A DNA stretch of 64,000 bases from Agapetus fuscipes (Eukaryota > Arthropoda > Insecta > Trichoptera > Glossosomatidae), in contig OX637344.1 of the NCBI GenBank assembly GCA_951799405.1, forward strand, positions 6,820,001 to 6,884,000. The letters are read 5' to 3'. A program made the position numbers and the translations under genes. A model generated the notes under the pieces. That model was not told the origin of the DNA and made no database searches. It saw nothing but the letters and a program-made list of their open reading frames with translations. Positions 1-8,386 of the stretch are shown here, one piece after another; positions within the stretch are counted from its first letter, which is position 1, and each line of letters begins with the position of its first letter.

Positions 1-165
1 CTCGCTCACACATGCTGCATGTGTACTTACAAAATAAACCAAACCTCACATGAACATAACCTTTTGCCATTCCTGAAACCGTGGTGACATTGGCAAAGGT
101 GAACCAAGTTTTTGCAGCACGGAGGTCAGCCTCATTCTGGCCTATACGTCAAGCAAATTTGAAAT
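1..165 (-). repeat. LINE-D 3'-end copy
   Basis: Reads, on the minus strand, the LINE-D 3' end: 'GAGGTCAGCC', 'GTGACATTGGCAAAG' and 'CACATGCTGCATGTGTACTTAC' blocks in the plus orientation order expected for a minus copy. It runs off the left edge of the window. Confidence 0.75.
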
Positions 166-204
166 TACATATTAACTACTTCTTCTTTTTCTGTTTAATC
201 CTTA

Positions 205-480
205 GATTGGTTTACAGCAAGGTGAATAAATGCCAGAAGGCTAGGGTTCGATCACCACCAAGGGTGTCAGAAATAATTTCCAGTTTCGATGTTTATTTCA
301 AACCCTAAATAAAAACACTCAGCTTTCACAAGAAATGAGAATCAGCCCTCTCGGGAACAGGGAAACCCTTGTTTCAAGTGAAATGGTTGACGTCTTACCT
401 ATAAAAATAAAAAGTTCCAAAACGCCTTGTACGGGAACATCATGCTATGAAGTTGCACTATCTGTGTAATTTGGTTGTAT
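205..480 (+). repeat. SINE-B copy (tRNA-derived)
   Basis: A tRNA-like head with box B-like GGGTTCGATCACC is followed by the family body: 'GGGTGTCAGAAATAATTTCC', 'GTTTATTTCAAACC', then the 'AAAATAAAAAGTTCC' and 'GTTGCACTATCTGTG' 3' region. Box A is decayed. The best full-length reference copies are at 50128-50436 and 21726-22003. Confidence 0.7.
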
Positions 481-1825
481 TTTCCGTTGCGTTTATTAGT
501 GTGGTTCTAAGGCTGTAATGTAAATTAAATGTTCTATGATTTACTTTATTTTATAATTGTATGCAAATTTATTTCATGATTTATTGAACAGGTAACGTTC
601 ATAAAAAAACACATTGTTTACAGTTAAAGTGAGAATATTAAAATTGTAGCAAGTGAGTAATTTGTTACGTAAGAATCAACAATAACCTCATACATTCTCA
701 GCTCAGTTCACACCTTTTTAATTAAAAAATGAGAAAAAAAAACGCACTTTCTTGTACCTGCATATTTTATGAATAAAACCGGTGTCAGTGGAAAAAAAAT
801 GTAACTGTAAAATAGAAATAATTAGGTCCGCATATAAACTGACATAGACAATAGGTGTGACGTCCCCCGGCTGGGTTGCTAGGGAAAATGCAAAAAAATA
901 TTTTGTAATTGGTTTCATAAAAGACTGCGGTTTGCTCGCCGAGAAAAAAGTTCTAAATTATAAAATAATGTTCTGAGTCAATTGAATCCTATACACGTAG
1001 AACCAAAGACGAAAATTTAGGATATTTTTGGAGATGAGATAAATATAACTATGGAAATTACAACAAATTATTAAGTTTCGTTATATTTATCTCCTTTTTG
1101 AAAACAATTCTGAATTGCCACCTTTGAATCAAACTCTTTTTTATTGTAACTATAGATTTTCAAGGTCAAGAAGATTCCTAAAAAATTTGAAAAATATATG
1201 AATGGATCAATGAAACCTTAAAATACAAGATAAACAGGTTTGATCTTAACACGGCGCAAAATCCACAGACAACAAAATTGTAGACGTGAAATGACCGGGA
1301 TGCTGCCAAAAAGATGCCAAATAATTCGTCATTGGTTGCCAAAGACCTTAGTCACATAGAAGTGTGCGTTTACAAACCGAAAAAATATCTATTGAATGAA
1401 ACACCATTGTAACCCAAACATTTTTATTTTTTGTCAATGTTGTAGGGAAAGGCAATTAAAGTTATAGAGAGAATTTTCCTTTGCGGATTAGATTTTCAAT
1501 ATAAGATTAAGTAAGCGGGAACCTTTATGTGTCTGCTTGTATTTGTGAATCGAGAGAGAATTTCAAATCTCTACAGTCATCTGCAACTTAGATTATAGAT
1601 AAGGTACAAGTTATTAGATTATGTAGATCGCCACTGCAACAAAGTAAGGAAACGATTATTCCGTATGCAGTATTTGTGGAAATTTGAATACAAGATGTAT
1701 ATTTTATTAATATTGATTGTTCCATTGCAACAAAACTCCCTGCGCTTGTTCTTTTTTGACATTTATTACATTATTGTTAAACTCTGGAATGTTGGCCTGA
1801 CTATCAGATATTAACATCTTCCCTC
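481..1825. other. Intergenic, no gene seen
   Basis: AT-rich sequence without a credible coding frame. Around 745-960 lies a decayed copy of repeat J ('GACGTC', 'GGGTTGCTAGGGAAAATGCA', 'TTTTGTAATTGG'), which recurs near 30120-30300, 46520-46690 and 57030-57200. Nothing else is recognised. Confidence 0.5.
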
Positions 1826-1984
1826 CAAGTACAAAACACTTAAGTAAACTCTGTTCGATGGCGTAAATTAAAAAAAATATGAAAAACAAAAGAGCACTCC
1901 TAGTGAGATATTCAGTTTCCACATTATTTATTATTAACGCAATTGTGAGAGTTGATGTAAATGTTTTATACTTAGAGTACTGAG
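1826..1984. repeat. MITE-P copy (palindromic)
   Basis: Starts near CCAAGTACAAAACA and ends near TGTTTTATACTTAGAG, so the termini are inverted repeats. The internal 'GAGCACTCCTAGTGAG' block is the family signature. Family described at 29617-29755. Confidence 0.6.
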
Positions 1985-2847
1985 TACATTTTTTAGAGCT
2001 TTTACGACGTAACGGAGTCATCGTATACTCATGTCAGATATTGTATTGTAATGATTTTTGTGGGTAGTCCACACATTTAAATATGTGAACAAACTGTGAC
2101 GTTACTTGGCCGAGTTACTATTGTTTGAATAGTTGCTAAGGACTATAGTTCCAAATGTGGTCATCCAAATCCTGACGCTGTCATCCATTAAAAAAATTGT
2201 ACACTAGAGACAGAACCTACAGTTTTACTTCGGTTGAATATTGTGTGGAGTAGATGGCAAAGACGCTAAAGCGCCACGTCCTGTATTTACAACATCTATC
2301 ATTGGATGCCAATGTACGTATATTTCACAATAACTCCTGTACAATTGAAAAAATACCTGATCATTTAGAATCCTTTTTTTAATTTACAAGCTGTGACGCC
2401 ATCCAGTTCAGGGATATTTTAAATGTGCGGATTACATTGGTGAAATAGAGGTAAATTTGGCCTTTAGCTGGCTAGTTTTTAGGTTTAGTTTTTATGTTAT
2501 GTTAGTAGATATGAAAATGGAAAAACAATTACAAAGAAAAATTGTAATTGCTACTCGCTGACTTCGTTCCTCAGTACGAGTTATTTATACCTAGTTGGGA
2601 AAAGCTGAACACATTTATTGCTGCAGTACGAGCACAATCGAGTTATTGAACTTGAGTATCTCGGTTATGCAACGATTTGCATCGGTAGAATCACTTGGCA
2701 GTAATGGCAGGGCTGGGAGAGCGGGAAATCCAAAAACTTCTTTTCTGATTACACCATCAGATTTCCCTTCTATCTGCTGCTAAGTTGCAAAGAAATATTA
2801 CATTTACTATTCATATAACATGCATTCCTACAAGCAGGCACGTAACA
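1985..2847. other. Intergenic, no gene seen
   Basis: No RNA gene or recognisable coding frame. The frame at 2595-2783 lacks homology that I can see and has no conserved motif. Confidence 0.5.
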
Positions 2848-3022
2848 CTGTGAAAAAATCGTTCACTTTGCTAATGTCACCCGTGTTGTCAAGTCGGTAA
2901 AAGTTTAAAGGTTTGTGTGCATTTGAGATACGAGGTTCTACTTTGTTATTACACATGCAGCATGTATCTGTTGCTTATTGCATGCATTTAATATGAATCT
3001 TAAATGTAATTTCGTATAATAT
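2848..3022 (+). repeat. LINE-D 3'-end copy, target of the Ty3 element
   Basis: Contains 'CGTTCACTTTGC', 'CACATGCAGCATG' and 'GCATTTAATATGAATC', the last third of the LINE-D 3' end. It stops at the left LTR at 3023, so the Ty3 element landed inside this older repeat. The expected CTTTGCAACTT end is not clearly found beyond the right LTR; only a weak ATAT-TCTTGC similarity remains at 11415. Confidence 0.75.
3019..3022. repeat. Target-site duplication, left copy (ATAT)
   Basis: ATAT directly precedes the left LTR and recurs at 11415-11418 directly after the right LTR. Four bases is the usual Ty3/gypsy duplication length. Confidence 0.8.
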
Positions 3023-3494
3023 TGTTATGTAAATATAAATATTGAAATAAGTATGGGTAGTTATAGTTATAAGAATCCTCAAAAGTATTGGTAGGTAAGA
3101 TCGATAATTATGTATAAGTGTAGAATTCTCTAGGCTAAGTAGGTATTTGTTATAATTATAGGAATACTGTATTGCATTGGTAGGTAGGATTTTGGTTGTG
3201 TCTAGGTAGTACGTGAAACATCGAGAAGTAATAATTACTCTGGAACCGTCTGGCGACTTTAGTTCTGGATCATACTGCTCTGAAGAGTATAAAGGTGCGA
3301 ATGGCCTGCAGAGCGGGCCAGTATGATAGAGACTTACAAACACATCGAAGTCATCTGATCAGTGAACCAAAACCAAGTGGAATAATCGAGAAAGTAGTGT
3401 GAAAATAAATTTTGTAACTGTGTAAAATAAATAACTATTGAAGAAGACCTGTGTATTTTTAATTTGAAGACAATTGAACCCTAATTTCGTAACA
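3023..3494 (+). repeat. Ty3 element 5' LTR
   Basis: 472 bp, TGTTATG at the left and CGTAACA at the right, matching 10943-11414 at every position except 3325. The promoter and first polyadenylation signals lie inside (TATAAA at 3288-3293; AATAAA at 3404-3409 and 3426-3431). Confidence 0.95.
3288..3293 (+). promoter_or_regulatory. LTR TATA box
   Basis: TATAAA followed about 30 bases later by an initiator-like CCAGTATG at 3318-3325. The single LTR difference (3325) falls in this initiator-like stretch. This is the probable start of the genomic RNA; the start site itself is inferred. Confidence 0.55.
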
Positions 3495-3496
3495 AT

Positions 3497-3514
3497 TGGC
3501 GTCAGGTGCGGAAT
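3497..3514 (+). other. Primer-binding site
   Basis: TGGCGTCAGGTGCGGAAT begins two bases after the LTR. The leading TGG pairs with the CCA end of a tRNA, which primes minus-strand DNA synthesis. I cannot assign the tRNA without a search. Confidence 0.65.
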
Positions 3515-4173
3515 TGTCAAGAAAAATTAAGATCTTCTGTCTAAAAATAAATAAAATAAATTAAATAGTGTTAAAATGAACTTTATTCAAATTGAACTTT
3601 GTGTGAACTGACTTTTGTGAAAACAAGTGTTTAAATAAATTTTTGTTAAAAGAAAAGACGCAAAAGCAAGTTGCTTATAAATTCTGGAACATCATAATAT
3701 GGAACATAATTCTGGACATAATTCTGGACATAACATAATGACTATTTTACCGCATTGAGAAAGTCATCAAATTGGACCATAGTTTTTTTATTATTGTGTG
3801 TGATTAAAAAAATAAATAAATAAAAATCTTGAAAAAAAAAAATATTACAAAAGAACGTTCCAGATTCATCGAGAAAAAGTTTTTGAATAACTGTGCTTCG
3901 TTTACAAGTGTGTGAATGTACATTAAGTACCTACCTGTGTGTTGGAGAGACTTGAGACGAAATAAATAATTATGTACTATCAGACATTATTATGTTAAAA
4001 ATATTGGTGATTTAAAAATAAATATTAAAAGACAGTACCTACCAATCAGTGTAATCAGATAAATTATTATTTTGCTAAAGTACGTATTCAAAACAGCTAT
4101 ATATATAAAACTCAAAACTTGTATTAAATAAATTTAAAAATATTTTCGTTTTGAAGTAAATTTAAAAAAAAAA
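3515..4173 (+). other. Ty3 element 5' leader
   Basis: An A/T-rich untranslated leader of about 660 bases with short upstream AUGs (for example near 3575) and no long frame. A packaging signal would be expected here, but none can be recognised by eye. Confidence 0.6.
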
Positions 4174-5520
4174 ATGGCAACCAAAGTGAACGTCAAGGAC
4201 CTCAAAGTCACAGAGCTTAAAAATGAGCTTCTGGAGAGGGACCTGGAGACCTCAGGAGGAAAGGCAGCCTTACAAGCACGCCTCATAGAGGCCTTGGAAC
4301 GGTCAGGTGAAGACCCGGCATACTTTGTCATGGCATCTGGAGGAGACCGCGCCCTTGAGGAGCTGAACATCAGCATCACAAAATCCATGAAGGAGGAGCT
4401 CACGGGAAACTTCACTGCCATGGAGGAGAAGATGGCTGACAACGCCAAGACCCTGGAGGAGAAGATGGCTGACAACGCCAAGACCCTAGAGGAGAAAATG
4501 GCCAGCAACTTGACGGACCTGAAGGCTGAGATCGCTGAAAACACCAAGACCCTGGAGGAGAAGATGACCGGGCTGGAGGAGAAGATGGCCGACAGCGCCA
4601 GGACCCTGAAGGGAGAAATAGAGGTGAAGCTGACTGGTTTTGAGGAAACAGTTGCGGAAATGAAAACCCGCATTTCCACCCTGGAGGACCGTCTGCGTGC
4701 CGAGCTGGCTGACAAGTGCCAGATGGAGTCCACCAGGATATCCCCCAAAGGCCTTCACGACGAGATCGACCAGGGATGCTCAACTCCAACCAGGGTCACA
4801 AGAGGGGATGATGACCCTTCCCTAGCAAAGCACAACCTCCCAACCTTCGACGGGAAGACGTCGTGGGAGGAATACTTGACCCTCTTTGAGACGGCTGCCA
4901 TGATGGGAGCCTGGAGCCAGCAGAAGAATGCTTCGGTTCTCAGCCTGTCGCTCCGAGGAGACGCTCTCAGGGTTCTGCAGGCCATACCCCTGGACAACCG
5001 TGGTGACTTTGGGCAGCTGAAGCAGCGCTTGGATATGCGCTATGGCCACAAGTGCCTGGAGCAGCTGTACAAGTCGCAGCTGAACACAAGGGTGCAGAAG
5101 CCCAACGAGAGCCTCCAGGAGTTTGAAATGGACATCGCCCGCCTGGTACGAGACGCTTACCCGACAGCCTCCGACGACATCTGTGAGAGCTTGGCAGTGG
5201 ACAAGTTCCTAAATGGATTGCGGGAATGGGAGACGCAACAAGCCGTAAAACTGGCCCATCCCAAGGCTTTGAACGAGGCGCTCAGCCAAGCTCTCGAGTT
5301 TGAGGCTGTCAAACAGTCCATCAGGGGCCACGCCAGGGTTCGTGCAGTCGAGGCAGAGGAGGTCAAGCTACCTACAACCGAGGAGCTAATTGAAAAAGTG
5401 CTGGAACGTCTGAGACCTCGAAGACGAGACCCACGCTGCTGGAACTGCGGACAGCTGGGCCACCTTAGCACCAAGTGTCCCAAGCCTCAGAAACCCAGAA
5501 AACAGGCTGCGGAAAACTAG
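4174..5520 (+). CDS. gag: Gag with SAP-like motif, coiled coil and CCHC knuckle
   Basis: A 448-residue structural polyprotein that assembles the retrotransposon particle and packages its RNA. The ATG sits in a good context (AAAATGG). Residues about 8-41 form a SAP-like helix-turn-helix (LKVTELKNELLERDL, then SGGKAALQARL), a motif known from chromatin proteins. Residues about 70-185 are a charged coiled coil, including near-perfect 11-residue repeats (EEKMADNAKTL) encoded by 33-bp units near 4426-4500. Residues about 225-360 look like the Ty3-type Gag capsid region (LPTFDGKTSWEEYL). Residues 422-435 are a CX2CX4HX4C zinc knuckle for nucleic acid. The frame ends in a TAG overlapped by pol in the -1 frame. 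Domain calls are from motif reading, not from a search. Confidence 0.9.
   Translation: MATKVNVKDLKVTELKNELLERDLETSGGKAALQARLIEALERSGEDPAYFVMASGGDRALEELNISITKSMKEELTGNFTAMEEKMADNAKTLEEKMADNAKTLEEKMASNLTDLKAEIAENTKTLEEKMTGLEEKMADSARTLKGEIEVKLTGFEETVAEMKTRISTLEDRLRAELADKCQMESTRISPKGLHDEIDQGCSTPTRVTRGDDDPSLAKHNLPTFDGKTSWEEYLTLFETAAMMGAWSQQKNASVLSLSLRGDALRVLQAIPLDNRGDFGQLKQRLDMRYGHKCLEQLYKSQLNTRVQKPNESLQEFEMDIARLVRDAYPTASDDICESLAVDKFLNGLREWETQQAVKLAHPKALNEALSQALEFEAVKQSIRGHARVRAVEAEEVKLPTTEELIEKVLERLRPRRRDPRCWNCGQLGHLSTKCPKPQKPRKQAAEN
5511..5517 (+). promoter_or_regulatory. Candidate -1 frameshift site
   Basis: G GAA AAC directly before the gag TAG. Pol is open in the -1 frame across this point and has no plausible own start: the first in-frame 'start' is a GTG at 5475 inside gag. 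The heptamer departs from XXXYYYZ at the first triplet, so slippage here is a guess; the overlap itself is certain. Confidence 0.4.
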
Positions 5521-7162
5521 AAAGGGTTAATGGGAAGGGGCAACCGTTGACCCACGCTGGAGAGGCCCTGAAATCTGCTGCTACTGTCGCAACCGTGAGA
5601 GGAAAAGCCAGCAGCATTTTTATCAATGGCATAATAGATGGAGTAACTCGTGAACTACTGGTGGACACGGGAGCAACCAGGACAATTCTGAGACGCGACA
5701 TAGTGGCACGAGGTAAGCAGATTGCACCAACAAAGTGGTCTCTGCACACCGCCACGGGAGAGTCAGCACAGGTGTATGGGGAGACGATTGCCACCTTCCA
5801 AATTGGCAGCACCACTTTTGATCATCGGACGTTGGTGGCCAACATTGAAGAAGACGTTATATTGGGAATGGACATACTGGACAGATTTGGGTGCAGTTTA
5901 AATTTAAAGAAAGGGTCCATTAAAATTGGAAATGAAGAAGTCATCCTGCAAAGACGGAAAGAACTGGCTGCACGTGTTATCCTAGCCAAGAATACCGAAG
6001 TGAAGGGGCGATCCGAGATGATAGTGAGTGCCCGCCTGGATTCCAGTAGTACAAATGACCAAATCTGTATGATAGAACCGGAGAACATGGACAATGTTAA
6101 CAAAGGAGTCATGGTGGCAAGAACAGTGATTCGCGCAAAGGAGACCATTCCTGTCAAGATCATGAATGTGAACAGCTACCCAGTTAAAATGAATGAAGGT
6201 TTTGTTTTGGGCAGATGTGAGAGGATAACTTCCATTGTGCAACAGATGACAAACATGTCATGCGAAGGAAACAAATTGTCAACACAATTGGAAGCCCTGG
6301 TCCACGACGCTTCCCAAGGTCTAACCGAGGAAAACAAACGGAGAGTGAGGAGTTTGATCTGCCGCTACCAGAACATTTTCGAGGACTCTAATGGCCGTCT
6401 GGGAAGAACCAAGGTAGTGCGACATAGCATAGACACCGGAGAAGCGAGACCAATAAAACAGGCTCCAAGAAGACTACCCTTTGCAAAGCGGGAAGAAGCT
6501 GACAAGATCATCAAAGACATGAGCAAGGATGGCATCATAGAACCATCAAGTAGCCCTTGGACATCCCCGGTGGTACTGGTGAAAAAGAAGGATGGTACCA
6601 CGAGATTTTGTGTGGACTACAGACTGCTCAACGATGTTACGAAAAAGGATAGTTACCCTCTGCCAAGGATTGACGACACCTTGGACACATTGGCAGGATG
6701 CACCATTTTTTCCACATTGGACCTGAAAAGTGGCTACTGGCAAGTTGAATTGGATGCCAAAGATAAGGAGAAAACTGCATTCTCGACTGGATCTGGACTT
6801 TGGCAGTTCACCGTGATGCCATTTGGCTTATGCAATGCCCCCGCCACGTTTGAAAGGCTGATGGAGAATGTGCTGCGAGGACTATCATGGGAAACCTGCC
6901 TGGTATACTTGGATGACATAATCATCCTGGGAAAGGACTTCAACCATCAGTTGAGAAATCTGGAGCAAGTTTTCGGGCGACTACAAGACGCTGGACTGAA
7001 GCTCAACCCGAAAAAGTGTAACCTGTTCAAGAAACAAGTGAATTACCTGGGACACATAGTTTCTCAACGTGGAGTTGAAGTTGACCCTGCCAAAATCAAG
7101 GCAGTAAGAGACTGGCCCGTGCTGAAGGACAAACATGAAACTAGGAGTTTCCTGGGGCTGTG

Positions 7163-7166
7163 CACT
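7163..7166. repeat. Nested-element target duplication, left (CACT)
   Basis: CACT precedes the nested element and recurs at 8368-8371 after it. A 5-bp reading (CACTT) is possible if the terminal T is shared. The Pol frame is continuous on both sides once one copy is discounted. Confidence 0.8.
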
Positions 7167-7331
7167 TGTAAAGGTCTTTGAGTGTTGGGTGTTATTAAAT
7201 AAAACTCTTGCATGCCCTTTTCTTACACGCAAATTTTTTATTGTTTTTTCCAAGCTATTGTTTTTGGGAACAAAAGAAGCAGCATTCTAAAATTCAAAAT
7301 CAACAGTCCTGTTAGGTACAAAATCACTACA
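7167..7331 (-). repeat. Nested element LTR (3' LTR in its own orientation)
   Basis: TGTAAAGGTCTTTGAG at the left end and AAATCACTACA at the right. It differs from 8169-8367 by four substitutions and lacks a 34-bp partial duplication. AATAAAA near 7198 reads on the plus strand and is not its own signal. Confidence 0.9.
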
Positions 7332-7343
7332 GAGGTCCCCTCC
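7332..7343 (-). other. Nested element polypurine tract
   Basis: On the minus strand GGAGGGGACCTC directly precedes the LTR, the place and composition expected for the plus-strand primer. Confidence 0.6.
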
Positions 7344-7574
7344 AGCATTTGCCAAGGGCAGATGCGATGAAGGTGGTGATCGGTGAGTCTTGATATTCTC
7401 TCAGGTTTTTAGTAGAATCTGTCTGGAAAGTGGACTCGTCGGCCAGATCTTGTGCCGTTGTTCGGTGTTTGCTGCTTGTTGCAGCAGTGTTTTCTGTGCC
7501 GTTGTTCGGCGATTGGTTGTGCTGTAGTTCAGCGGTTGTTGTTAGTTGTGCTGGGCAGCTATGTTGGGCGACAT

Positions 7575-8009
7575 TCAAACCTCCAGGGCCTTGTTGCACT
7601 GGTTGGAATTGAGGAGTCGGCTGCAGCGGGAGTTGCTGTGCCATAGTTTGGCGGGTTGCTGCTTGTTGCAGCAGTTGCTGTGCCATAGTTTGGCGGGTTG
7701 CTGCTTGTTACAGCAGTTGCTGTGCCGTAGTTCGGCGGGTTGCTGCTTGTTGCAGCAGTTGCTGTGCCATAGTTTGGCGGGTTGCTGCTTGTTGCAGCAG
7801 TTGTTGTGCCGTAGTTCGGCGGGTTGCTGCTGGTTGCAGCATGGTGGTTGCTGTGCCGTTGTTCGGCAGTGCAGCATGGTGGTCCCGCTGGGCAGCTTTG
7901 TTGAGCGACGTCCGATCCTCCAGTGCCTAGTTGCGCTGGGAGGTATTGGGGAGTCGGCTGCAGCGGGCTGAGGGTTAGTGTGCACTCTCAGGTTGTTTGT
8001 GTGGTCCAT
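7575..8009 (-). CDS. Low-complexity ORF of the nested element
   Basis: A 144-codon frame starting at an ATG (MDHTNNLRV). The first 60 residues are Pro/Ser/Thr-rich; the remainder is built of 14-residue units of the type QQPAKLWHSNCCNK encoded by the 42-bp array. A separate 25-codon ATG frame lies upstream (about 8067-7990). No known fold or Gag motif is recognised. It could be a vestigial Gag, a regulatory or structural RNA region, or just a repeat array that happens to stay open because 42 is divisible by three. I favour the last. Confidence 0.3.
   Translation of the reverse strand: MDHTNNLRVHTNPQPAAADSPIPPSATRHWRIGRRSTKLPSGTTMLHCRTTAQQPPCCNQQQPAELRHNNCCNKQQPAKLWHSNCCNKQQPAELRHSNCCNKQQPAKLWHSNCCNKQQPAKLWHSNSRCSRLLNSNQCNKALEV
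7632..7841. repeat. 42-bp minisatellite, five units
   Basis: Units begin at 7632, 7674, 7716, 7758 and 7800 with GTTGCTGTGCC, each containing TTGGCGGGTTGCTGC. Degenerate partial units extend to both sides (about 7449-7560 and 7842-7875). Confidence 0.9.
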
Positions 8010-8150
8010 AGACCAACGTCGTTACGCCGGGTTGGCGGCATTTTGATGCGCACTTTGGCTTTCATTGTAATTTCACTATTTTTGGTGAAAACTTGTTGAC
8101 ACTTGGTTGGAACACAATTTAATTGGAATAACACCCTTTTTAACTGTTTA

Positions 8151-8168
8151 TCACGTCGGGGTCACCAA
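8151..8168 (-). other. Nested element primer-binding site
   Basis: On the minus strand TTGGTGACCCCGACGTGA follows directly after the LTR end (CTTTACA). TGG complements a tRNA CCA end. This fixes the element's minus orientation. Confidence 0.7.
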
Positions 8169-8367
8169 TGTAAAGGTCTTTGAGTGTTGGGTGTTATTAA
8201 ATAAAACTCTTGCATGCCCTTTTCTTACACGCAATTTTTTTTTTTTTTTTTTCCTTTTTCTTACACGCAAATTTTATTGTTTTTTCCAAGCTATTGTTTT
8301 TGGGAACAAATGAAGCAGCATTCTAAAATTCAAAATTAACAGCCCTGTTAGGTACAGAATCACTACA
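8169..8367 (-). repeat. Nested element LTR (5' LTR in its own orientation)
   Basis: Same sequence as 7167-7331 plus an internal partial duplication with a long T run (about 8233-8252) followed by a second TTCTTACACGCAA. Confidence 0.9.
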
Positions 8368-8386
8368 CACTTATTACAGGAGGTTT

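Larger units (their letters stand above)
5475..7181 (+). pseudogene. pol: Pol, 5' part: protease and reverse transcriptase (interrupted)
   Basis: The front half of Pol, in the -1 frame relative to Gag. DTGA at residues 64-67 (counting from 5475), with ILGMDIL at about 129-135, marks the retropepsin-type protease that would process the polyprotein. A Ty3-type reverse transcriptase follows: FCVDYRLLN, the FSTLDLKSGYWQ block with its first catalytic Asp, MPFGLCNAP, and YLDD at 478-481 with the two polymerase aspartates. The thumb begins at LGHIVSQRGVEVDP. Native coding ends at 7166. The last few codons and the stop at 7179-7181 belong to the LTR of the nested element, so the protein is truncated before RNase H. 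Apart from this break no stop or frameshift is seen. Confidence 0.93.
7167..8367 (-). mobile_element. Nested non-autonomous LTR retrotransposon (TRIM-like)
   Basis: 1,201 bp with TG...CA direct terminal repeats (165 and 199 bp). Read on the minus strand, it has a primer-binding site next to the 8169-8367 LTR and a purine tract next to the 7167-7331 LTR, so it runs minus. The interior is about 840 bp and lacks protease, RT or integrase. It must have been moved by proteins of another LTR element; the primer-binding sequence recalls BEL/Pao or Ty3 elements, but the family is not settled. It splits pol between the RT and RNase H regions. Confidence 0.9.

Noticed and set aside
5475..5477. GTG as the start of pol
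   Set aside because: Lies inside gag, and animal retroelements rarely initiate pol at GTG; a -1 frameshift from gag is more likely.
4134..5815. Long minus-strand frames opposite gag and early pol
   Set aside because: Antisense shadows; Ser/Arg-rich translations mirror the gag coiled-coil repeats.
7632..7841. CRISPR-like array
   Set aside because: Contiguous 42-bp units without unique spacers, inside an LTR element of an animal genome.
7430..7971. Plus-strand Cys/Leu-rich frames of 60-141 codons
   Set aside because: They are translations of the 42-bp array of the nested element in the wrong orientation; the low-complexity CCLLQQLL pattern follows from the repeat.
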